This document shows, piece by piece, positions 29,568-37,224 of a stretch of 64,000 bases of DNA. Each line of letters starts with the position of its first letter. The stretch's first letter is position 1. The stretch comes from Xenophilus arseniciresistens (GTDB lineage Bacteria > Pseudomonadota > Gammaproteobacteria > Burkholderiales > Burkholderiaceae_C), in NCBI RefSeq assembly GCF_028023875.1, contig NZ_JAQIPB010000007.1, positions 62,001 to 126,000 of the forward strand. Direction: 5' to 3'. The notes beneath the pieces are model-generated. The model saw nothing but the letters and a program-made list of their open reading frames with translations. It had not been told where the DNA came from and made no database searches. Made by a program: the position numbers and the translations under genes.

Positions 29568-30602
29568 ATGCTTGCCCTGTGCAAAGTCGAACGCGGCCCC
29601 AACGGCCTGGCGGTGCTGGAACGCGCACCGCGGGAGCCTGCGGAAGGTGAAATCCAGCTCAAGGTCCATGCGGCCGGCGTCTGCGGCACTGACATGTCGG
29701 TCTACCACGACGCGGGCGCCTTCGCCCGGCGCGTGAAGCTGCCCACCACGCTGGGCCACGAGATGAGCGGCACGGTGGTGCACGTCGGCCCCGGCGTGCA
29801 TTCGGTGAAGGTGGGCGACCTGGTCAGCATCGACAGCCACATCCCCTGCTGGGAATGCCGCGCCTGCCGCACGGGCCGCGCCCATGTCTGCCCGAACACG
29901 CGCTACCCCGGCATCGACATCGACGGCGCCTTTGCGCAGTACCTCACCGTGCCAGCCGCCATCGCCTGGGTCAATCCGCCGGGCACCTCGGTGGTGGATG
30001 CGGCCCTGCTGGAGCCGCTGGGCATCGCGGTGCATGCCACGCTGGAAGGCTCGGGCGTGAGCGGACAGACCGTGGTGGTCAACGGCTGCGGGCCCATCGG
30101 CCTCATGAACGTCGCCGTCGCCCGCCACTTCGGCGCGCGGCGCGTCATCGTGGTGGAACCCAACGCGGCGCGGCGCGCCACGGCCGAGCGCATGGGCGCC
30201 GACGTGCTCATCGACCCCGTGGCGCAGCCCCCGGCGGGCGTGGTGCAGGCGCTGACCGGCGGCGCGGGCGCGGACGTGGTCTTCGAGTACACCGGCAGCG
30301 CGCAGGGCGTGCACAACTGCTTTGCCATGGTGGGCGCGCTGGGCGACGTGCGCTGGTGCGCCACGCCCTCGGCCCCGATGGAGTTCGACTTCGGTGCGTG
30401 GCGCAAGGGCCGCCCGACGATCTACAACATCCATGGCCGCCGCTTCTGGGACACCTGGGAGGTGGCGGCGCCGCTGGTCTACGACAAGCGCATCGACCTG
30501 GCGCCCATCGCGAGCCACCAGGTGCCCCTGGCCGAAGGCGCGCGCGCCTTCGAGCTGATCCTGAGCGGCGACGCAGTCAAGCCGGTGATCCTCTGTGACT
30601 GA
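29568..30602 (+). CDS. Zinc-dependent MDR-family dehydrogenase
   Basis: 344 residues, medium-chain dehydrogenase/reductase. Catalytic-zinc residues are in AAGVCGTDMSVYH and TLGHEMSGTVV; the structural zinc lobe is CWECRACRTGRAHVC; the NAD fold is VVNGCGPIGLMNVAVARHFGARRVIVVE. Its pattern is that of threonine-3-dehydrogenase or sorbitol-dehydrogenase-like enzymes. In this operon it takes the place where an SDR cis-dihydrodiol dehydrogenase is expected, so it may rearomatise the oxygenase product; this is inference from position. It ends within the next gene (8-bp overlap). Confidence 0.83.
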   Translation: MLALCKVERGPNGLAVLERAPREPAEGEIQLKVHAAGVCGTDMSVYHDAGAFARRVKLPTTLGHEMSGTVVHVGPGVHSVKVGDLVSIDSHIPCWECRACRTGRAHVCPNTRYPGIDIDGAFAQYLTVPAAIAWVNPPGTSVVDAALLEPLGIAVHATLEGSGVSGQTVVVNGCGPIGLMNVAVARHFGARRVIVVEPNAARRATAERMGADVLIDPVAQPPAGVVQALTGGAGADVVFEYTGSAQGVHNCFAMVGALGDVRWCATPSAPMEFDFGAWRKGRPTIYNIHGRRFWDTWEVAAPLVYDKRIDLAPIASHQVPLAEGARAFELILSGDAVKPVILCD

Positions 30603-31569
30603 GACGGTAGAAGAAAGCACCCTGCCGCTGCGCGTGCAGCGCATCGACGACGTCGCGCTGGGCGTCAAGGCCTTCGAGATGGCCCACGCGGACGGCCTGC
30701 CGCTGCCGCCCGCGCAGGCGGGCGCGCACATCGAACTCCAGTTGCCCGGCGGGCTGGCGCGCAGCTACTCGCTGCTCAACGCGCCGGGCGAGACGCAGCG
30801 CTACGTGATCGCCGTGCATCGCACGCCCGACAGCGCGGGCGGCTCGCGGCACATGCACGAGTCGCTGAACGTGGGCGATGCGCTCGTCGCGAGCGCGCCG
30901 CGCAACCACTTCGCGCTGGACGAGGCGGCCCGGCACACCTGCCTGATCGCCGGCGGCATCGGCATCACGCCGCTGCTGTCCATGGCTCACCGGATGAACG
31001 CCACGGGCCAATCCTGGGAACTGCATGTGTGCGCGCGAACGCCGGCGCATGCGGCCTTCGCTGACGAGGTGCGCGCGCTGGCGGCGGCAGGTGCCAACGC
31101 CTCCTGCCACTTCCACTTCGACCAGGTGCCGGGCGGGCAGCCGCTGGACATCGACGCGCTGGTCCGCAGCCAGCCCGATGACGTCCACTTCTACTGCTGC
31201 GGCCCCACGGGCATGCTCGCGGGCTTCGAAGCCGCCACCGCGCATTGCGCGCAGCGGCGCCATGTCGAGTACTTCGCGGCCAAGGCCGAGGCAGCCGTGG
31301 CCGGCGGCTTCTCGGTCGAGCTGGCGCGCAGCAGGCTGACGCTGGAAGTCCCGCCGGGCCGCTCCATCCTCGACGTGGTCCTGGACGCCGGGATCGCGGT
31401 GGCGACCTCCTGCCGCGAAGGCATCTGCGGAAGCTGCGAGACGCGCATCCTCGAAGGGGAGGCCGACCACCGCGACGCACTGCTCTCGCCCGAGGAGCAG
31501 GCGCTGAACCAGAGCATGATGATTTGCTGCTCGGGTGCCAGAAGCCGCAAGCTGGTGCTTGACCTGTAG
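30595..31569 (+). CDS. PDR/VanB-family reductase (FMN, NAD, [2Fe-2S]) for the oxygenase
   Basis: 324 residues from a GTG that overlaps the dehydrogenase stop. Domains in order: FMN-binding (LARSYSLLNAPGE), NAD-binding (LIAGGIGITPLLSMAHRM; FYCCGPTGMLAGFE), and a C-terminal plant-type ferredoxin with cysteines 273, 278, 281 and 311. It passes electrons from NAD(P)H to the Rieske oxygenase, so no separate ferredoxin is needed. This C-terminal-ferredoxin layout (class IA) is mostly seen with alpha-only oxygenases, which makes its pairing with an alpha/beta enzyme unusual. Confidence 0.92.
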   Translation: MTETVEESTLPLRVQRIDDVALGVKAFEMAHADGLPLPPAQAGAHIELQLPGGLARSYSLLNAPGETQRYVIAVHRTPDSAGGSRHMHESLNVGDALVASAPRNHFALDEAARHTCLIAGGIGITPLLSMAHRMNATGQSWELHVCARTPAHAAFADEVRALAAAGANASCHFHFDQVPGGQPLDIDALVRSQPDDVHFYCCGPTGMLAGFEAATAHCAQRRHVEYFAAKAEAAVAGGFSVELARSRLTLEVPPGRSILDVVLDAGIAVATSCREGICGSCETRILEGEADHRDALLSPEEQALNQSMMICCSGARSRKLVLDL

Positions 31570-31845
31570 CGCCGCAGGGTTGCGGGGCCTGCCCCCGGAT
31601 GCGGCGGGCAGGGGACGGGGATACTCCGGCCTCCCTCTCTCGAGCGCTCCTGCAGGCACAAAAAAGAACATCAGGGATTGGCATGTCTGGCTGGCCTTCA
31701 CGCTCTTGGTGGCGGGCGTGGGCATGGGCGCGAGCCTGTTCCTGGTCAAGCGCGCTGCGGCCTGAAGTGGGTAAAGTCGCGGTTCGCGCGCGGCGCCTGT
31801 GCAGCGCCAGCGCGCCTTCAACTTCATCACCTGCCTGATCTTTCC

Positions 31846-32355
31846 ATGTGTGGAGCCGAACTCCAGGCGCTGCCCGAAGGCGTGCAGCGCGTCGCCCGTC
31901 ATCTGCAGGATGCCGGCCATGCCCATGTCCCGCGCATGCTCGATGACGCCGCGCGCACTGCCCAGCAGGCGGCCGACGCGCTGGGCATCGCGCTCGGGCA
32001 GATCGCCAAGAGCATCATCTTCAAGCGCAAGTCTGACGGCGTGGCAGTGCTGGTCATCACCTCGGGCGACCGGCGCGTGGACGAGAAGAAGGTGGACGCG
32101 CTGGTGGGCAAGACCGGCCGCGCCGATGCCGAATTCGTGAAGGCCCGCACGGGCTTTTCCATCGGCGGCGTGTCGCCCGTCGCGCATCTGGAAAAGCCCG
32201 TGGTGCTGATCGACGCCGAGCTGTTCCGCTTCGACGAGATCTGGGCCGCGGCCGGCCATCCGCATGCCGTGTTCCGCCTGCGGCCGCAAGACCTGGCCGC
32301 GCTGACCGGCGGCGCACCGGTGGCCGATGTGGTGCAGGCCCCTGTGGCGGGCTGA
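31846..32355 (+). CDS. YbaK/EbsC-family aminoacyl-tRNA deacylase
   Basis: 169 residues with the YbaK fold: RTAQQAADALGIALGQIAKSIIFK, the VLVITSGDRRVDEKKV segment and the FSIGGVSPVAHLEK loop with the family GxxxP signature. Such proteins hydrolyse mischarged Cys- or Ala-tRNA(Pro). The lysine in AKSIIFK fits the catalytic position of the family. It begins a short group of housekeeping-type genes that follow the aromatic operon after a 276-bp gap. Start at 31846 gives the usual N-terminus. Confidence 0.88.
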   Translation: MCGAELQALPEGVQRVARHLQDAGHAHVPRMLDDAARTAQQAADALGIALGQIAKSIIFKRKSDGVAVLVITSGDRRVDEKKVDALVGKTGRADAEFVKARTGFSIGGVSPVAHLEKPVVLIDAELFRFDEIWAAAGHPHAVFRLRPQDLAALTGGAPVADVVQAPVAG

Positions 32356-32366
32356 GGGCGGGTGTG

Positions 32367-32645
32367 ATGTCCCAGGGCTTGCCCGGCCACCATGACGATC
32401 CGCATGCGGTGCTGCGCGAACGCGCGCTGCAGGTGTGCGCACAGCCGCCGGCCGAGGACGCTCCCGTGCCTTCGCCCTGCGTATCGGTGTGCAGGCTCGA
32501 CCCGGAGCGCATGGGCTGCGAAGGCTGCCTGCGCACGCTCGACGAGATCCGCGCCTGGCGCACGATGGACGACGCGCAGCGCCTGGCCGTGTGGCGCCTG
32601 ATCGAGATGCGACTTTCAGCCCTGCAGGAGACACCCACGCCATGA
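32367..32645 (+). CDS. DUF1289 family protein
   Basis: 92 residues. The C-terminal half has the four-cysteine motif SPCVSVCRLDPERMGCEGCLRTLDEI followed by W (CxxxC...CxxC), diagnostic of DUF1289, a predicted small Fe-S or zinc protein of unknown function. The N-terminal 40 residues are longer than in the minimal family. It follows the YbaK gene by 11 bp and overlaps the next ATG by 4 bp, so the three are one operon. Confidence 0.87.
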   Translation: MSQGLPGHHDDPHAVLRERALQVCAQPPAEDAPVPSPCVSVCRLDPERMGCEGCLRTLDEIRAWRTMDDAQRLAVWRLIEMRLSALQETPTP

Positions 32646-33292
32646 AGCACATCGACTTCTACCTGGACTTCATCTCGCCCTACGCCTACCTGGCCTTCGA
32701 GCACCTGCCGCAGGCGCTCGAAGGGCTGAGCTACAGCGTGGACTACCGGCCCGTGCTGCTGGGCGCGGTGATCCGCCACCACGGCCAGTTGGGGCCCGCG
32801 GAGATTCCGGTCAAGCGCAGCTGGACCTACCGACATGTGATGTGGCTGGGGCACGCGCACGGCATTCCCATCGACATGCCGGCCACCCACCCCTACAACC
32901 CCTTGCCGCACCTGCGGCTGGCGCTGGCGGCCAGCGGTGCGGCCCACACCAGCCGGCTGTTGACCGAGACCCTGTTTCGCGAGGTCTGGCGCGGAGGCGC
33001 CGAGGCGGCCGACCCGGCACGGCTGGCGGCGCTGCAGGCCCGGCTGGCGCCCGCGCTCGCGCCCGACGACGCGGCCGTCAAGGCCCGGCTCAAGGCCAAC
33101 ACCGAAGAAGCGCTGGCGCGCGGCGTCTTCGGCGTGCCGGCCTTCGTGGTGGACGAACAGCTGTTCTGGGGCTTCGACAGCCTGCCCGCGCTGCGCGCCT
33201 ATCTGCAGGGCGACCCGTGGTTCGCCGGCCCGCAGTGGCGCGATGCGGACCAGCGGCCTTCGGCACTGGCCCCCGCCGCGCCGCGCGCCTGA
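32642..33292 (+). CDS. 2-hydroxychromene-2-carboxylate isomerase family protein (DsbA fold)
   Basis: 216 residues. IDFYLDFISPYAYLAFEHLPQ at the start and GVFGVPAFVVDEQLFWGFDSLPALRAYL at the end are the signatures of the kappa-class GST/HCCA isomerase family. Characterised members isomerise 2-hydroxychromene-2-carboxylate in naphthalene breakdown with glutathione; many homologues in Burkholderiales are stand-alone and of unknown substrate. No naphthalene genes are present, so a general glutathione-linked role is more likely. The ATG overlaps the DUF1289 stop. Confidence 0.87.
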   Translation: MKHIDFYLDFISPYAYLAFEHLPQALEGLSYSVDYRPVLLGAVIRHHGQLGPAEIPVKRSWTYRHVMWLGHAHGIPIDMPATHPYNPLPHLRLALAASGAAHTSRLLTETLFREVWRGGAEAADPARLAALQARLAPALAPDDAAVKARLKANTEEALARGVFGVPAFVVDEQLFWGFDSLPALRAYLQGDPWFAGPQWRDADQRPSALAPAAPRA

Positions 33293-33607
33293 GCGGCGCA
33301 CGGCGATTGGCGAGCGGCACCCCTCGATCGGTGCCTGCGCCTGTCGCGCGGCGCCACTCAGTGCTTTCCCGAGGAGGGGGCCTGGAAGGTGCGCATTCCT
33401 GCATGCTGAAAAAAAAGGCGCGGGTTAGTCTCTAAATCGTCAGGAACGGTTCAGTTTGGCGCAAGGAATCGGTCAGTCGGCCTCCCAAGAATGCGTGCAG
33501 GCCTGAGCGATGGGCCCGGGGATGTGCGTCACGGATCGCGCGGCATGCCGCGCGTGCATGCGTGAAGCGCACCCCAACCAGCAATTCAAGACATCGAGGA
33601 GACAAGC
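33293..33607. other. Intergenic region before the MHS transporter
   Basis: 315 bp without a convincing gene. It holds an AT-richer patch around 33409-33440, a GGCACC/GGTGCC short hairpin at 33316-33335 that may end the upstream operon, and an 18-bp perfect palindrome CGCGCGGCATGCCGCGCG at 33537-33554. A GAGGAGAC ribosome site lies just before the transporter ATG. No clear -35/-10 pair was identified. Confidence 0.6.
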
Positions 33608-35302
33608 ATGGCAGCCACACTGGATTCGAAGGGAGTGCCGCATCCCGCGCCACGACCCATGTCCGCCGAGGAGAAGAAAGTCATCTTCGCCTCGTCACTC
33701 GGCACGGTGTTCGAGTGGTACGACTTCTACCTGTACGGATCGCTGGCGGCCATCATCGCCAAGCAGTTCTTCAGCGGCCTGGATGCAGGCGCTGCCTTCA
33801 TCTTCGCGCTGCTGGCCTTCGCGGCGGGCTTCCTGGTGCGGCCCTTCGGCGCCATCGTGTTCGGTCGCCTGGGCGACATGATCGGGCGCAAGTACACCTT
33901 CCTGGTCACCATCCTGATCATGGGCCTGTCGACCTTCATCGTCGGCCTGCTGCCCAGCTACGCCACCATCGGCGTGGCCGCGCCGGTGATCCTGATCGTG
34001 CTGCGCATGCTGCAGGGCCTGGCCCTGGGCGGTGAGTACGGCGGCGCCGCCACCTATGTGGCCGAGCACGCGCCGCACGGCAAGCGCGGGGCCTACACCT
34101 CGTGGATCCAGACCACCGCGACGCTGGGCCTGTTCCTGTCGCTGCTGGTGATCCTCGGCGTGCGCACCGCGCTGGGAGAGCAGGCCTTCGGCGACTGGGG
34201 CTGGCGCATTCCCTTCCTGGTCTCCATCCTGCTGCTGGGGATCTCGGTGTGGATCCGCCTGAGCCTGAATGAATCGCCGGCCTTCCAGAAGATGAAGTCC
34301 GAAGGCAAGACCTCCAAGGCGCCGCTGGCCGAATCCTTCGGCCAATGGAAGAACCTCAAGATCGTGATCCTGGCGCTGGTGGGCCTGACGGCCGGCCAGG
34401 CGGTGGTCTGGTACACGGGCCAGTTCTACGCGCTGTTCTTCCTCACGCAGCAGCTCAAGGTCGATGCCACCACGGCCAACCTGATGATCGCGGCCGCCTT
34501 GCTGCTGGGCACGCCCTTCTTCATCGTCTTCGGCTCGCTCTCCGACAAGATCGGCCGCAAGCCCATCATCATGGCCGGCTGCCTGCTGGCGGTGGTCACC
34601 TACTTCCCGGTTTTCAAGATGCTGACCGAGGCCGCCAACCCCGATCTGGCACGCGCCCAGGCCACGGCCGGCGTGACGGTCACGGCCGACCCGGCGACCT
34701 GCTCCTTCCAGGGCAATCCGGTGGCGCGCGAGATCGACTTCAAGAGCTCGTGCGACATCGCCAAGCGCTACCTCGTGCAGAACTCGGTGAGCTACGAGAA
34801 CGTGGCTGGCCCGGCCGGCTCACCTGCGGTGGTGAAGATCGGCGAGAAGAGCGTCACGGCGCCCGTGGGCAACGTGGTCAACCTGAAGTTCGACGAAGCC
34901 TCGGCCAAGTCCATCGCCGCTTTCAAGAAGGAAGTGGCCGACGACCTGAAGCTGGCCGGCTACCCGGCCAAGGCCGACCCGGCCAAGATGAACAAGGTGA
35001 TGATGATCGTCATCCTGTTCTGGCTGGTGCTGCTGGTGACCATGGTCTACGGCCCCATCGCGGCCATGCTGGTGGAGCTGTTCCCCACGCGCATCCGCTA
35101 CACCTCGATGAGCCTGCCGTATCACATCGGCAATGGCTGGTTCGGCGGCCTGCTGCCCACCACCTCTTTCGCCATCGTGGCCTCCACCGGCAACATGTAC
35201 AACGGCCTGTGGTACCCGATCGTCATCGCCGGCATCACGCTGGTGGTGGGCACGCTCTTCGTGCGTGAGACGAAGGACGTGGACATCTACGCCAATGATT
35301 GA
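33608..35302 (+). CDS. MFS transporter of the metabolite:H+ symporter (MHS) type with a large extra loop
   Basis: 564 residues, about 12 membrane segments. The MFS loop signature GRLGDMIGRKYTF follows segment 2, and a second copy SDKIGRKPIIMAG marks the second half. FEWYDFYLYGSLA at the N-terminus is typical of the MHS group (proline/betaine, shikimate, alpha-ketoglutarate carriers). A soluble insert of roughly 130 residues, from about residue 345 to 460, with two cysteines and a lysine-rich end separates segments that are normally adjacent; most MHS proteins have about 430-450 residues. Substrate unknown; the neighbouring catabolic loci suggest an organic acid. Followed by a structured repeat and a tiny membrane protein. 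Confidence 0.9.
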   Translation: MAATLDSKGVPHPAPRPMSAEEKKVIFASSLGTVFEWYDFYLYGSLAAIIAKQFFSGLDAGAAFIFALLAFAAGFLVRPFGAIVFGRLGDMIGRKYTFLVTILIMGLSTFIVGLLPSYATIGVAAPVILIVLRMLQGLALGGEYGGAATYVAEHAPHGKRGAYTSWIQTTATLGLFLSLLVILGVRTALGEQAFGDWGWRIPFLVSILLLGISVWIRLSLNESPAFQKMKSEGKTSKAPLAESFGQWKNLKIVILALVGLTAGQAVVWYTGQFYALFFLTQQLKVDATTANLMIAAALLLGTPFFIVFGSLSDKIGRKPIIMAGCLLAVVTYFPVFKMLTEAANPDLARAQATAGVTVTADPATCSFQGNPVAREIDFKSSCDIAKRYLVQNSVSYENVAGPAGSPAVVKIGEKSVTAPVGNVVNLKFDEASAKSIAAFKKEVADDLKLAGYPAKADPAKMNKVMMIVILFWLVLLVTMVYGPIAAMLVELFPTRIRYTSMSLPYHIGNGWFGGLLPTTSFAIVASTGNMYNGLWYPIVIAGITLVVGTLFVRETKDVDIYAND

Positions 35303-35309
35303 GTAGCAA

Positions 35310-35418
35310 CCCCCAGGCCGCTTCGCGGCTCCCCCTTCTGATTCCCGAAGGGGGCGCACCCGGAGGCCCGGCAGAGCCGGTTCCTCGGGTGCTCTGAGTG
35401 CTTCGCTGTGCTCGCCGG
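35310..35418 (+). repeat. Dispersed GC-rich structured intergenic repeat, copy 2
   Basis: About 109 bp starting 8 nt after the transporter stop. It shares with the element at 496-619 the blocks CCCCCAGGC, GGGGGCGCACCC, GAGGCC, GTTCCTCGGGTGC, CTGAG and GCTTCGCTG in the same order; the copies differ mainly in the length of the first hairpin (CCCCCTTC...GAAGGGGG here). Both copies sit directly behind a plus-strand gene. Confidence 0.72.
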
Positions 35419-35478
35419 GGCGGGCTGGACGCCCACCCTGAATTTTTCAGCTCACCTCTCCATCTGAAGGACTAACCC

Positions 35479-35625
35479 ATGTGGAAGATCGTCGTCGGCT
35501 TTGTCATCTTTGCCGCCATTTCCCTGTTCGTGATCATGAAGGCCGGCGACAAGATCGAGATGGGCGGCGAGCAGCACACGGGCGACATCCAGCACGCGCC
35601 CAGCACCACCACGCCGGCCAAGTAA
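35479..35625 (+). CDS. Small single-span membrane protein (48 residues)
   Basis: ATG with GAAGGACT upstream. The N-terminal half is one hydrophobic helix (IVVGFVIFAAISLFVIMKAG) and the C-terminal half is polar and rich in Gly, His, Thr and Pro (GGEQHTGDIQHAPSTTTPAK). Codon use fits the genome. Similar miniature proteins occur in Burkholderiales, but I do not know a function. It lies 177 bp after the MHS transporter, with a structured repeat between, and might be an accessory subunit of it; that is a guess. The next feature is a terminator hairpin. Confidence 0.65.
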   Translation: MWKIVVGFVIFAAISLFVIMKAGDKIEMGGEQHTGDIQHAPSTTTPAK

Positions 35626-35658
35626 GGCCCGCCCTGAACCGGTCCTGACCAAAAAAGA

Positions 35659-35678
35659 GAGGCCTCCAAGGAGGCCTC
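35659..35678 (-). terminator. Rho-independent terminator for the leftward operon
   Basis: GAGGCCTCC and GGAGGCCTC form a 9-bp stem around two bases. On the minus strand it is followed by TCTTTTTT, a proper T-tract, so it ends the operon coming from 45282. It may also serve the small plus-strand gene that ends at 35625, though without a T-tract in that direction. Confidence 0.8.
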
Positions 35679-35887
35679 AAAAGTTGGAATAAGGGCGGTG
35701 CTCTATCAGGGAGGGAAAAGGCCCCGCCGTAGCGCACAAGGCGCCTTCCGGAAGCCCGAGGCTTGCACCTTGGGCTCGAGTTAATTCTAATTTCTTAGTT
35801 TTCCTGTGAATAGCCAAAAAGTCACAGAGCGTGGCGCGGGCAGTGGCGCACGGCGCATGATGTCTGATGGCCCGCTACCCTCAGCCT

Positions 35888-36856
35888 CTAGAACGCCGCC
35901 GTCTTCAACTCACCGTGCTGCACAAAAGCCGCCACATTGGCCAGCAGCAGATCGCCCATGGCGCGCCGGGTCTGCTGGGTGGCGCTGCCGATGTGGGGCA
36001 GCAGCACCACGTTGTCCAGTGCCATGAGCGCTTCGGGCACCTGCGGCTCGTGGGCGAAGACGTCGAGGGCGGCGCCGCCCAGTTGGCCTTGCTGCAGCGC
36101 CTGGACCAGCGCGGCTTCGTCCACCACCGAGCCGCGCGCGATGTTGACCAGGTAGCCCGCAGGGCCCAGCGCAGCCAGCACCTTGGCATCGACCAGTCCG
36201 CGCGTGGCTTCGCCGCCGGCGCAGGCCAGCACCAGAAAGTCGCACCACTGCGCCAGCGCTTCGAGCGAGGGCTCATGCGCGTGCGGCAGGCCGGCGACGG
36301 GCCGGCGCGTGTGGTAGCGGATCTCCATGTCGAAGCCCGCCAGGCGCCGCGCGATGGTCTGGCCGATGCGGCCCATGCCCAGCAGGCCCACGCGACGGCC
36401 GCTCACGCGCGTGCCCAGTGCGCCGGGGCCGCTGCGCGGCCAGTCGCCGCGGCGCACCAGGCGCTCGGCGCGGCCCATGCCGCGCGCCACGTCGATCATC
36501 AGGCCCACCGCAAGGTCGGCCACGCAGTCGTTGAGCACGTTGGGCGTGTTGCTGACGGCAATGCCGCGGCGCTGCGCGGCATCGAGGTCCAGCGTGTCCA
36601 GGCCCACGCCCAGGCTGCATACGGCACGCAGGGCGGGCAGCGCGGCCATCTGCGCATCGCTCACGCCTTCGGTGGCGGTGGTCACGAAGAGCGTGATCTG
36701 CGCAGCCTCCGGCGACGCGAGCAGGGCCTGCAGCTGGGCAGGCGTGGCGGCATCGAGGCTGCCGGGGTAGCTGTTCTGCAGCGCGGCCTTGAGCGGCGGC
36801 GGCACGGTGGGCGCGAGCAGCAGCAACAGGCGATGGGAGGGCTGGGCGTGGGTCAT
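35888..36856 (-). CDS. D-isomer 2-hydroxyacid dehydrogenase
   Basis: 322 residues. NAD fold in RRVGLLGMGRIGQTIARRLAGFDMEI; catalytic residues Arg in NIARGSVVDEAALVQAL, Glu in FAHEPQVPEAL and His in LLPHIGSAT are in the right order. It reduces a 2-keto acid such as hydroxypyruvate or glyoxylate, or oxidises the D-hydroxy acid. As the last gene of a sugar-acid operon it probably handles a small keto acid product. Overlaps the NIPSNAP stop by 4 bp. Confidence 0.9.
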   Translation of the reverse strand: MTHAQPSHRLLLLLAPTVPPPLKAALQNSYPGSLDAATPAQLQALLASPEAAQITLFVTTATEGVSDAQMAALPALRAVCSLGVGLDTLDLDAAQRRGIAVSNTPNVLNDCVADLAVGLMIDVARGMGRAERLVRRGDWPRSGPGALGTRVSGRRVGLLGMGRIGQTIARRLAGFDMEIRYHTRRPVAGLPHAHEPSLEALAQWCDFLVLACAGGEATRGLVDAKVLAALGPAGYLVNIARGSVVDEAALVQALQQGQLGGAALDVFAHEPQVPEALMALDNVVLLPHIGSATQQTRRAMGDLLLANVAAFVQHGELKTAAF

Positions 36857-37194
36857 GCGTTCTTGGCTTGCAGGGCGGCGAAGGCTGCGAAGTCCACTTC
36901 GCGGAAGATGGCGTTGTGCTGGGCGCGCACCTGGTCGGCCTGCAGGCTGCGCGTACGGTAGGCCAGCCAGCGCGCGTCGGCTTCCAGCGCGGCGCGGCGT
37001 GCGTCGCGCTCGGCCAGGTCGCGGTAGCGCCAGGCATGCACCACCTGGTTCTGCTCGCCGATCTCGCTGGCCAGGTAGAGCACGGGTTCGCCCAGGTGGC
37101 TGACCTGGACGGCGCGGCCTTCCGCGGCATAGAGCGCAAGGAACTCGCGCATGGCACCCAGGCGCAGGGTGTAGGTTCGGACTTCGATGATCAT
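36853..37194 (-). CDS. NIPSNAP family protein
   Basis: 113 residues, ferredoxin-like dimeric alpha-beta barrel. The IIEVRTYTLRLGAMREFLALY start and the NQVVHAWRYRDLAERDARRAAL segment are the NIPSNAP signature. Bacterial members are often in carbohydrate or aromatic operons with no known reaction. Here it lies between dctM and the hydroxyacid dehydrogenase, and its 3' end overlaps the latter. Confidence 0.88.
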   Translation of the reverse strand: MIIEVRTYTLRLGAMREFLALYAAEGRAVQVSHLGEPVLYLASEIGEQNQVVHAWRYRDLAERDARRAALEADARWLAYRTRSLQADQVRAQHNAIFREVDFAAFAALQAKNA

Positions 37195-37224
37195 TTTTTT
37201 GGTCTTTGATTTTTTCTGCTGCGC

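Noticed and set aside
31535-31765. Possible small membrane protein ending IRDWHVWLAFTLLVAGVGMGASLFLVKR before the YbaK gene
   Set aside because: The C-terminal part looks like a membrane helix, but there is no in-frame ATG or GTG outside the reductase gene and no ribosome site, so I cannot support a gene.
33537-33554. Perfect 18-bp palindrome CGCGCGGCATGCCGCGCG before the transporter
   Set aside because: Made only of alternating G and C apart from the centre; in such GC-rich DNA it may well be chance, so it is listed only within the intergenic entry.
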